Assembly: GCA_946886255.1 (NCBI GenBank) | Contig: CAMPIG010000270.1 | Location: forward strand, 1 to 6,743 | DNA length: 6,743 nucleotides | Source: an uncultured Cellvibrio sp. | Lineage (GTDB): Bacteria; Pseudomonadota; Gammaproteobacteria; Pseudomonadales; Cellvibrionaceae | Reading direction: 5' to 3' | Part shown: one piece after another, positions 1-5,919 of the stretch | Layout: every line of letters starts with the position of its first letter | Numbering within the stretch: the stretch's first letter is position 1 | Notes under the pieces: model-generated | Seen by the model: only the letters and a program-made list of their open reading frames with translations | What the model was told of the DNA's origin: nothing | The model's database searches: none | Made by a program: the position numbers and the translations under genes

Positions 1-1053
1 GTTTTGCAGTTGCGCATCGCTACACGCCAGCGTCGCAACGGATGTAGTACCCGCAGTGAAATTCAGTGTGCCGAAATCAATATTTGGACCAATAGGATCG
101 GTGACGTTGGTGCGTTCACTGCGAAAATTTGCTTTAGGTAAAAGATTTACCATGTCCACACTCATCAGGTCGTTCATCAATTCCATGTAACCGCCCGCCC
201 CGGTGCCGGTGTTCGCCAGACGACGCCCGTTCTGGCAAATCGTCGGTTCACCGGGATACGCCGGTGCGAGCGTGCCGATCACGCGGCCGATGCTTGGATT
301 GGGTGTGTTCTGGCCGGATGCATAATCGGCCCGGAGTTGCGGCGTGGTCAGTGTGGGACACATCTCAAACATCACAAAACGCAACACAATGCCGGTTGCG
401 CCCGGCGCATCGATGATGGATTTGAGCATCGCGCTGTTTTGGTTGTAACTCACCACGCTGCTCAACGGAAATGTAATTTGAAACGTGCCGCTGATACGAC
501 TGGAACCGGGCGCATCCGGCTCGCCGACCAGGATGCGTACGGCAAGATCCTGGCTGCTGCACACGGTGTCATGGCGAATTAATAATTCCGGTGTGCTGCC
601 GGAACCGATTTGCAAACCGCCGACAAAAATTTGTGTGGTTTGTCCGCTGGTCGGATCAAGATCAACCATCATCGGCCCTGATACAGGGCCTTGTTTTGTT
701 ACCGGATCGATTGAACCCAATAAATACACCGGTTGACCAACCAGGTCGCCGCTGCTGCTGATATTGCCGGGCGTACCTTGCGAACTGATCAACGCATTCT
801 GCATATCCACCACATGCTGCCCGTAATGGTTCCAGCCGCCCGCCGTGTAGTAATCACCGGAGGGTGCGTTGATAAATGCATTTAATTGATCATCGCTGAA
901 TACCTGCGCGCTGGGTGCAACCGTCGACGTAGTCAGATCAAATAAATTCAAGGTACCGCTGGAGTACGGAATGGTCGGCGAATTATTCGGCACGCTCACA
1001 TCGGTACGAATACCGCCCCAAAAATTCAAACGTGGTCCATTGAGAATGCTCAT
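1..1053 (-). CDS. VioB/RebD/StaD-like protein, N-terminal 351 residues (3' end outside window)
   Basis: The frame is open from an ATG at 1053 to base 1 with no stop, so the gene is cut by the window edge. AAGGAGT (plus-strand 1059-1065) lies 7 bases before the ATG and overlaps the stop of the upstream gene. The product starts MSILNGPRLNFWGG, which resembles the VioB start as I recall it (MSILDFPRIHFRGW). Further parallels in the same order are an NH-aromatic pair at 75-77, GDLVG at 102-106, a DLDPTS...QIFVGGLQI stretch at 131-149, and GRVIGTLAPAYPGEP...GRRL at 256-279. VioB and its relatives RebD/StaD are haem proteins that couple imines of aromatic 2-oxo acids in violacein and bisindole pathways. 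VioB is about 1000 residues with a ferritin-like C-terminal part, which cannot be seen here. No signal peptide is visible, so it is probably cytoplasmic. It could also be a shorter protein sharing only this N-terminal domain. The substrate is unknown, and no VioA-like oxidase is present in the window. Confidence 0.62.
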   Translation of the reverse strand, partial: MSILNGPRLNFWGGIRTDVSVPNNSPTIPYSSGTLNLFDLTTSTVAPSAQVFSDDQLNAFINAPSGDYYTAGGWNHYGQHVVDMQNALISSQGTPGNISSSGDLVGQPVYLLGSIDPVTKQGPVSGPMMVDLDPTSGQTTQIFVGGLQIGSGSTPELLIRHDTVCSSQDLAVRILVGEPDAPGSSRISGTFQITFPLSSVVSYNQNSAMLKSIIDAPGATGIVLRFVMFEMCPTLTTPQLRADYASGQNTPNPSIGRVIGTLAPAYPGEPTICQNGRRLANTGTGAGGYMELMNDLMSVDMVNLLPKANFRSERTNVTDPIGPNIDFGTLNFTAGTTSVATLACSDAQLQN

Positions 1054-1063
1054 GTATTACTCC

Positions 1064-2371
1064 TTAATTTTGCGTGGCAGTTGCTTTTTTGATTGCAGCT
1101 GCAGGTGCTTGGGCAAATTTAAACAGGTAAGAAAAATCCGATTTATAGAGACTGTTGACCGGTGTCGCCATGGAGTGACAATTCATGCAACTGCTGTTGG
1201 GTTGAATGTAACTTTCCATGGTGACATTGGCTGAGATCGCCGGCGTCGGTTGGCCGAGTGGATTGCTGGGGTTGTCGGGCATCAGCGGACGTTGCGTAGT
1301 GACTAATTGATAATATTGGAACGCGGTTTTCGTCAAATTTTGTTGCGCAAAATTATTCGCTTTCTGCGTGGTGGCCGGAATAGGTGTTACACGGTTTAAT
1401 GGATTGGGTGTAGAAAAGGTGACGCCCTCTTTCGGCACGCATACCAACTGGTTATCTTGCTGCTGCCAAAGGCAGGCTGAATGATTGATATCGCTTGGTG
1501 ACGCCTTGCTATTGAAATAGGAATAGAACACACCGTCAGCAGGTTTATCGACCCATTTGCCGTCGACATTTTCTTTAGGCGGTACGTTGTCGATATGTTC
1601 AAAGGTGGACCAGATCCATTGTGGATAACCTGCGGCTTTGGTCGCAATATGCAGGCCTACCAAACCTAAAGTGGCAGCGCTGGCTTTACCAGTGGATTGA
1701 CCCTTCTCATCAAATATTTCCACCTGTGCTTGCATGCTCAGGTAGCGGCTCGCGTCATCGTTTTTGGTCAACATTCGCCAGCTGGCTTTGATTTCAGTCG
1801 CGGTATCCGGAAAATTAATATTGTTTGCCTTGCCAACGATATCCGCGTTGTAGAAATTATTGTTAACGATGTAGTCGTAAGAGGTCTTGTTAGCATAAAT
1901 GGCGTAATAGGTCGGATTGCCGCGTTGGTCAATCAACCAGCCGCCCACGGCTTGATCTACCATATTCACGATGCCGGTATTTTTCAGCACGGACACGTTA
2001 ATTGTGCTGAGGCTGGTATCAATCTCTCCTGAATTCCAGCCGCCTGGATTTTTTGCACTGGGTAAAAAAATCTGCTCAACGGTTTTGTAACTTTGCCACA
2101 CCACCGGACCTTTTGCCCCGATAGATTGGCTGCAATTCGGTTGCCCACGTTCTCCGGATTTAGCCGGCCAATTCAATGCAACAAACAGTTGCCAGCTATA
2201 AGAATCAAAATCCTCCTGACTCGCCGTCGGTGCAGGCGCTTTTGTCGGTGGGGTACAAGGCCAGGTCCATTGCAAATTGGCTTTGGTTGTCTGTGCTTCA
2301 TCTCTGGCGTGGGCTGTCAGGCTAAATCCCAGTGCTGCCAGCAAGACAACACCATACTTCAACTTATACAT
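1064..2371 (-). CDS. exported c-type cytochrome-like protein with one C-terminal CXXCH
   Basis: This is a complete 435-residue gene. GGAG lies 9 bases before the ATG at 2371. The N-terminus (MYKLKYGVVLLAALGFSLTAHA) is a Sec signal peptide with likely cleavage after Ala22, so the protein should be periplasmic. The only haem-attachment motif is CMNCH at 395-399 (plus-strand 1175-1189), leaving just 36 residues after it. The body carries stretches typical of a family usually annotated as 'cytochrome c family protein': a DFDSYSWQLFVALNWP block near residue 55, a VVWQSYKTVEQIF block near 90, and a GLVGLHIATK...PQWIWSTFEHIDNVP block near 240-265. It probably binds one covalent haem and transfers electrons or oxidises a periplasmic substrate, but the reaction is not known to me. 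It lies 36 bases after the unknown exported gene and ends 10 bases before the VioB-like start, consistent with one transcript. Confidence 0.82.
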   Translation of the reverse strand: MYKLKYGVVLLAALGFSLTAHARDEAQTTKANLQWTWPCTPPTKAPAPTASQEDFDSYSWQLFVALNWPAKSGERGQPNCSQSIGAKGPVVWQSYKTVEQIFLPSAKNPGGWNSGEIDTSLSTINVSVLKNTGIVNMVDQAVGGWLIDQRGNPTYYAIYANKTSYDYIVNNNFYNADIVGKANNINFPDTATEIKASWRMLTKNDDASRYLSMQAQVEIFDEKGQSTGKASAATLGLVGLHIATKAAGYPQWIWSTFEHIDNVPPKENVDGKWVDKPADGVFYSYFNSKASPSDINHSACLWQQQDNQLVCVPKEGVTFSTPNPLNRVTPIPATTQKANNFAQQNLTKTAFQYYQLVTTQRPLMPDNPSNPLGQPTPAISANVTMESYIQPNSSCMNCHSMATPVNSLYKSDFSYLFKFAQAPAAAIKKATATQN

Positions 2372-2407
2372 TATTGTTTTCTCCAGGCTATCGATTTTCT
2401 AACATTA

Positions 2408-3352
2408 TTATTCCGAAGAATGCTTCGATTGAATTTCCAGTCGATCCCATTGCGCTTTGTTGCCGCTCTTTAAGGGCGCAGGCGGGTTAAACAATTGACA
2501 TGCGGGTGGATCTTTCGGACACATCTTGGCGACGCGATCCCAGGTTTTTGCCGGGTCCGGCCGTTCGATGCGGAAGCCAGTGTAGTTCTGGCTGACAATC
2601 GGCGCGTTGGCCACCGTCACATCACCGGAAAAATAAAACGATTGTGGATGGCGATAGGGCGCCCCACCTTTTTCATCTGTGGTAGCGTCTTTATTAAAAG
2701 CATAACCAAACAGAATCGGCCCCTGCGGTGATTGCAAATCCAGCGCGTAGGCTTGCAGTGTGTTATTCAGATGTGCGCTGCGCGTGGGGCTGTAAGGCAG
2801 ATGCTTGATAAAGTCTTGCCGGGGCGGGTGATTCTCGGGCGAAAACAAACAACAGGCCGGCATGGTCGTGGGGCGATCTTCCGGGTAGGTTAAAAAGTAT
2901 GCCTTATTGCCTAAAGAAATAAATGTGCAGGTGTAGTTATTATTCTTAATCGGAAAAATCGGCAGGCAATACTTTTCATAATGTTCCATCATCGCGCCGA
3001 AACCGTCGCCATCAGCTGGAATGTAGCTGGTGTCGTAATAACTGGAACCGTATGAAACGGTGTAATCCTTTTTCGTTAAGGTTGATGGCGGGCTGCTGTA
3101 AGGCGGTGGATTTTTTTCATAATTCTGCGTAACGCGATACATGGTCCAGTCGCTCACCCACATGGCCGGGAAAAACGGGTCACTGGGATCTGTGTCGACA
3201 CGGTCTGCGATGCAATTACCGTTGTCTGCGTTACAGCCGAGGCTGTTGTGTACGCCCATCGTAAAAAAGACATCGTCTTGCTGGGCCGTTGCATACTGGC
3301 TGAGCGCGAGCAAACCAGCGATGATCAACGCGTTCCCTATGGAATTTTTCAT
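2408..3352 (-). CDS. exported protein of unknown family with eight cysteines
   Basis: I do not recognise this family. The ATG at 3352 is preferred over an in-frame upstream ATG at 3400 for two reasons: AAAGGAGAG lies just before it, and the product then starts with a good signal peptide (MKNSIGNALIIAGLLALSQYATA, cleavage after about Ala23). The upstream start would lie inside the VTT gene and would put a charged extension before the signal. The protein is 314 residues. The mature part has eight cysteines (40, 47, 129, 142, 167, 168, 278, 285), an even number that would suit disulfides in the periplasm, including a Cys-Cys pair. It is rich in Pro, Tyr, Asp and Asn, has no CXXCH motif, and shows no transmembrane segment after the signal. 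Its place directly before the cytochrome-like gene suggests it works with that protein in the periplasm, but this rests on position alone. Confidence 0.78.
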   Translation of the reverse strand: MKNSIGNALIIAGLLALSQYATAQQDDVFFTMGVHNSLGCNADNGNCIADRVDTDPSDPFFPAMWVSDWTMYRVTQNYEKNPPPYSSPPSTLTKKDYTVSYGSSYYDTSYIPADGDGFGAMMEHYEKYCLPIFPIKNNNYTCTFISLGNKAYFLTYPEDRPTTMPACCLFSPENHPPRQDFIKHLPYSPTRSAHLNNTLQAYALDLQSPQGPILFGYAFNKDATTDEKGGAPYRHPQSFYFSGDVTVANAPIVSQNYTGFRIERPDPAKTWDRVAKMCPKDPPACQLFNPPAPLKSGNKAQWDRLEIQSKHSSE

Positions 3353-3356
3353 ACTT

Positions 3357-3365
3357 CTCTCCTTT
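3357..3365 (-). promoter_or_regulatory. ribosome binding site that decides the 3352 start
   Basis: The minus strand reads AAAGGAGAG here, about 6 bases before the ATG at 3352. It immediately follows the TAG stop of the VTT gene (3366-3368), so ribosomes finishing that gene could reinitiate. This site argues against the in-frame upstream ATG at 3400. Confidence 0.75.
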
Positions 3366-4070
3366 CTATTTTTTTGTACGTAAACCTGGGTACAGTGCAA
3401 TCACACACGAGCGACAAAACAAAAATAAACCTGGCAACAACACGGATGCAAAGATGATCAGTAAAAAAGCTGTTTCGCCGGCAAGGAATGAGCCGATGTA
3501 GGCATAGGCTACCGCCAGACCGGCATTCGCCAGGGTAGTCACCAACAAAAATCTTTTCAGGGGATAACACTTCATACCGGCGGCCAATACCGAGACCTCA
3601 GCCAATACCGGAACACCGCGCAGGCACACCAACGCCAGCGTGCCCAGCTTATTAGCCAACTCACTGGCATGCTGCTTATCGCCAGCGCTTAACCAACGCG
3701 ACGCGAGGCGGAAGTAACCGGCGCCGAGAAAATAACCGAAGACAGAACCGCAACAAAGACCGGTAAAGATCGTCAGGATACCGCTGACGAACCCCAAATG
3801 CGTTGCCGCGAGCAAAGCTAATAACATGGAGGGAACCGGCAAAAGCACATCAAAAATCAACAGCAATATCACGACTATTGCCAGGCTTAATTGATACGCG
3901 GGTTGCTGCACAAGGGCTTGAACCAATCCCGTGATGGCGTGTTGAATGGAGGTTTCAAATAATAAAAAACTGGCGATGACGATACCGGTAAACACCGACA
4001 ATGAAAACCAAAAACCGGCACCCGGCAATTGCCTTCGCCATGTAGTCCATGCATTTACACCTGACTCCAT
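3366..4070 (-). CDS. VTT-domain (DedA/TVP38-like) inner-membrane protein
   Basis: This 234-residue protein is very hydrophobic. Membrane segments are visible at about 19-38, 61-90, 94-118, 143-166, 173-195 and 202-222, some of which are probably re-entrant. The family signs are the LPVPS stretch at 77-81, the Gly-rich GLCCGSVFGYFLGAG at 104-118, and RGVPVLAEVSVLAAG at 151-165, which matches the conserved Arg...Pro...Glu...Gly element of VTT/DedA proteins. Members of this superfamily include lipid scramblases and flippases or proteins needed for membrane homeostasis. The substrate here cannot be told from sequence. The ATG at 4070 has AAGGAA about 6-7 bases upstream (plus-strand 4077-4082). 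It is the first gene of the leftward set and ends 13 bases before the next one. The C-terminus is basic (RTKK). Confidence 0.85.
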   Translation of the reverse strand: MESGVNAWTTWRRQLPGAGFWFSLSVFTGIVIASFLLFETSIQHAITGLVQALVQQPAYQLSLAIVVILLLIFDVLLPVPSMLLALLAATHLGFVSGILTIFTGLCCGSVFGYFLGAGYFRLASRWLSAGDKQHASELANKLGTLALVCLRGVPVLAEVSVLAAGMKCYPLKRFLLVTTLANAGLAVAYAYIGSFLAGETAFLLIIFASVLLPGLFLFCRSCVIALYPGLRTKK

Positions 4071-4093
4071 CAGCTATTCCTTTGACAATTTTT

Positions 4094-4106
4094 GAGAAGG
4101 CTTCTC
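4094..4106. repeat. short perfect inverted repeat before the VTT gene
   Basis: GAGAAG and CTTCTC flank a single central base, giving a 13-base dyad whose inner edge is 24 bases upstream of the VTT start. The tight symmetry is more like a protein-binding site than an RNA hairpin, because one base cannot form a loop. It lies downstream of the candidate leftward promoter, where a repressor could act. No regulator gene is present in the window. Confidence 0.35.
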
Positions 4107-4198
4107 TGAAAACCTAAACCAGACAGCAAGAGCTGCCATTGTAAGAGTGTTCAGTAAAGACCAGAAATTCGGTATGTGCAATTACGGAGTATTACTGA

Positions 4199-4227
4199 TT
4201 CATAATGAGTGTGTGGTGTGTCGTCAA
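4199..4227 (-). promoter_or_regulatory. candidate sigma-70 promoter for the leftward four-gene unit
   Basis: On the minus strand, TTGACG (plus-strand 4222-4227) is followed after exactly 17 bases by TATGAA (4199-4204). This gives five of six matches to the -35 consensus and four of six to the -10. Transcription would begin near 4190 and leave a leader of about 120 bases before the VTT start at 4070. This comes from inspection only; chance matches of this quality occur in AT-rich gaps. Confidence 0.4.
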
Positions 4228-4302
4228 ATGCTGCGTGCACTTTTTTCGTCTGTCTGTTTGATCTCTGTAATAGCTTGTAATTTTATTACCGCAAAATAGG
4301 AC

Positions 4303-4343
4303 TAGGCTTCTTATAGCCGCCTATGCTGTGCAGCGAGCTATGC
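4303..4343. repeat. cluster of short direct and inverted repeats upstream of the polyphenol oxidase
   Basis: CTATGC occurs at 4321-4326 and again at 4338-4343, a spacing of 17 bases. Several small inverted pairs overlap the same stretch: TAGGC/GCCTA (4303-4307 and 4319-4323), GCTG/CAGC (4325-4328 and 4331-4334) and ATAGC/GCTAT (4313-4317 and 4337-4341). The cluster sits about 100 bases before the polyphenol oxidase ATG and could be an operator or leader structure. I found no convincing -35/-10 pair for the rightward unit; TATAAC at 4357-4362 is a possible -10 without a good -35. Confidence 0.28.
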
Positions 4344-4427
4344 GAACAAAATAATCTATAACCAGATTTTCGTGTTGCTAAAGTGATGATTGCTTTCTGG
4401 AAAAATCTCGCCCAACACATCTCAACC

Positions 4428-4434
4428 AAAGGAA
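4428..4434 (+). promoter_or_regulatory. ribosome binding site that decides the polyphenol oxidase start
   Basis: AAAGGAA ends 6 bases before the ATG at 4441 (core GGA to ATG gap of 7). It favours this ATG over an in-frame TTG at 4390, which would add 17 residues with no homology-like features. The ATG at 4436 is out of frame. Confidence 0.75.
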
Positions 4435-4440
4435 AATGAC

Positions 4441-5919
4441 ATGCCTATTCGAGAGAGAAAGAATGTGTATATGTTGCCGAATGGTGACCAGACTCTGGAG
4501 TGGTACGCACGAGCGGTAGCTGAAATGCGCAAGCGGCCAACGACTGATCCTACCAGTTGGAATTTTCAGGCCGCTATTCACGGGTTCAGGCCAGACAGCC
4601 CTTTCTGGGCCAGCGCCGGCCAATTACCTTCTGATGGGGAACGCAAGGAATACTGGAACCAATGCCAACATGGTTCCTGGTATTTTTTACCCTGGCACCG
4701 GATGTATCTCGCCTACTTTGAAGAAATTGTGGCAGACACGATTGTGAAGTTGGGTGGTCCGCCGAATTGGGCTTTGCCGTTCTGGGATTACAGCGATACA
4801 CATAATCCTTATGCACTCAATATTCCACCGGCTTTTACGGCTGGCTCCCCAGCTACCAATCCCTTGCAAATGCCAAACGGTGGTAACGCTCCCGGCAGGA
4901 GAAACACGCATATTAATGCGCGGGATGTCACACTGGGCGCGCTAAACAATTTAGTTTTTCAAGGATTTCCTAATGGCGCTTCTCCCGGCTTTGGCGGACC
5001 TGTTACCGGGTTTTCCCACGGGGGCAGTATTCATGGCGCACTGGAAAGTAAACCTCACGATCTGGTTCATGTGGATATCGGCGGCGCGATGGGTAGTCCA
5101 CCAACTGCCGCACTCGATCCAATTTTCTGGCTTCATCACGCCAACATCGATCGGTTGTGGCAAGTGTGGTTAAACCTGGGTAACCGGCGCAGCAACCCCG
5201 TCGATAACGCCTGGTTAAAATACACTTTCGATTTCCGTAACGCACAACGTGCACCGACCTCTTTGCGCGTTATGGATGTTGTGGATACAACCCGGGTACT
5301 TACTGGCTACACCTACCAAGGTGTTCCTGCTAATCCGCCCGTGCAAGCGATGAACAAAGGATTTGGTTTCATAACCGACTCATTGTTTTCCACGCTCAAA
5401 CAAGGAGAAGATGATCTGCCGCCAGAAGTTGCAGCAGCAAGTTTGCAGGCTGTCGGATTAAACTCCGCCGGTATCACAATAGAGTTACCATTTCTCGCTG
5501 CCAACCGTCGCAACAGTCCGGTGCGCAGCTTTCATGCCAAAGCACTACACCAGGAAAATGTATTGGAAGCCGATGTGCAAACGGCGACGAGCACCTATCT
5601 GAATTTTGAAAATATTATCGGCAAAGGTGTACCACCCGCGTGTGATGTTTATTTGAATCTGGATAATGGCAGCGCGGTGGATGAAAGCCATTATGCCGGT
5701 GCCCTGGCGTTCTTCGGTATTGATGAAGCATCAACAGCAGATGAACGACACAGTGGCAGCGGCCAACATTATGTTCTGGATATCAGTGACCTCGTCAACG
5801 AACTGCAACAGCAAGACAATTGGCATCCGGAGTATTTACAAGTCCATTTGCAACCACGGGAACCGATGGATGAAGAATCCAAGGTAACCATTGGCCGTAT
5901 CAGTTTGTACGTAAAATGA
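4441..5919 (+). CDS. type-3 copper polyphenol oxidase (tyrosinase family) with plant-like DWL and KFDV domains
   Basis: This 492-residue enzyme should oxidise phenols or catechols to quinones with O2 at a two-copper centre. CuA ligands are His47, His77 and His86, within HGSWYFLPWHRMYLAYFE (77-94), which fits tyrosinase signature 1. CuB ligands are His206, His210 and His233, with DPIFWLHHANID (226-237) fitting signature 2. Cys75-x-His77 is placed to form the Cys-His thioether seen in fungal and plant enzymes. Glu202, four residues before His206, matches the 'waterkeeper' Glu position. Residues about 254-295 resemble the plant DWL domain (AWLKYTFDF, VMDVVDTT, GYTYQ). Residues about 400-492 resemble the KFDV domain (CDVYLNLDNG, YAGALAFFGI, LDISDLVNEL, VHLQPRE, VTIGRISL). 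In plants this domain covers the active site until removed. No Sec or Tat signal is visible, so it is probably cytoplasmic. Its stop overlaps the next start. Whether it hydroxylates monophenols or only oxidises diphenols is open; the residue after His206 is Asp, not the Asn of B. megaterium tyrosinase. Confidence 0.93.
   Translation: MPIRERKNVYMLPNGDQTLEWYARAVAEMRKRPTTDPTSWNFQAAIHGFRPDSPFWASAGQLPSDGERKEYWNQCQHGSWYFLPWHRMYLAYFEEIVADTIVKLGGPPNWALPFWDYSDTHNPYALNIPPAFTAGSPATNPLQMPNGGNAPGRRNTHINARDVTLGALNNLVFQGFPNGASPGFGGPVTGFSHGGSIHGALESKPHDLVHVDIGGAMGSPPTAALDPIFWLHHANIDRLWQVWLNLGNRRSNPVDNAWLKYTFDFRNAQRAPTSLRVMDVVDTTRVLTGYTYQGVPANPPVQAMNKGFGFITDSLFSTLKQGEDDLPPEVAAASLQAVGLNSAGITIELPFLAANRRNSPVRSFHAKALHQENVLEADVQTATSTYLNFENIIGKGVPPACDVYLNLDNGSAVDESHYAGALAFFGIDEASTADERHSGSGQHYVLDISDLVNELQQQDNWHPEYLQVHLQPREPMDEESKVTIGRISLYVK

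Larger units (their letters stand above)
4071..4440. other. 370-base divergent intergenic region
   Basis: This is the only gap over 300 bases. It separates the leftward unit (VTT gene first) from the rightward unit (polyphenol oxidase first) and must hold both promoters. It contains the leftward promoter candidate, the 13-base dyad and the repeat cluster listed separately. It is visibly more AT-rich than the genes. A 41-codon frame at 4174-4299 (plus) has no ribosome binding site and is not called. No tRNA, riboswitch or terminator was recognised. Confidence 0.7.

Noticed and set aside
337..736. Two overlapping plus-strand frames opposite the VioB-like gene
   Set aside because: The minus frame is open for 351 codons with VioB-like blocks and a good start; the plus frames overlap each other and lack ribosome binding sites.
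1697..2032. 111-codon plus-strand frame opposite the cytochrome-like gene
   Set aside because: It is antisense to a well-supported gene with signal peptide and haem motif, and its translation shows no domain features.
2093..2473. 126-codon plus-strand frame spanning the junction of the cytochrome-like and eight-Cys genes
   Set aside because: It is antisense to both genes and their ribosome binding site, and the translation has the low-complexity look of a shadow frame.
3353..3400. N-terminal extension of the exported eight-Cys protein from an ATG at 3400
   Set aside because: The extension is charged, lies inside the VTT gene, and would bury the signal peptide; the ATG at 3352 has a strong ribosome binding site.
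4081..4087. TTGACA on the plus strand at 4082-4087 as a -35 for the rightward unit
   Set aside because: It lies about 355 bases from the oxidase start, and no -10-like sequence was seen at suitable spacing (CTCTGA/AAACCT region).
4174..4299. 41-codon plus-strand frame in the divergent gap (five Cys, hydrophobic second half)
   Set aside because: It has no Shine-Dalgarno sequence, overlaps the candidate leftward promoter on the opposite strand, and a frame of this length is expected by chance.
4390..4440. TTG start for the polyphenol oxidase adding 17 residues
   Set aside because: There is no ribosome binding site before it, while AAAGGAA precedes the ATG at 4441, where the family-like sequence begins soon after.
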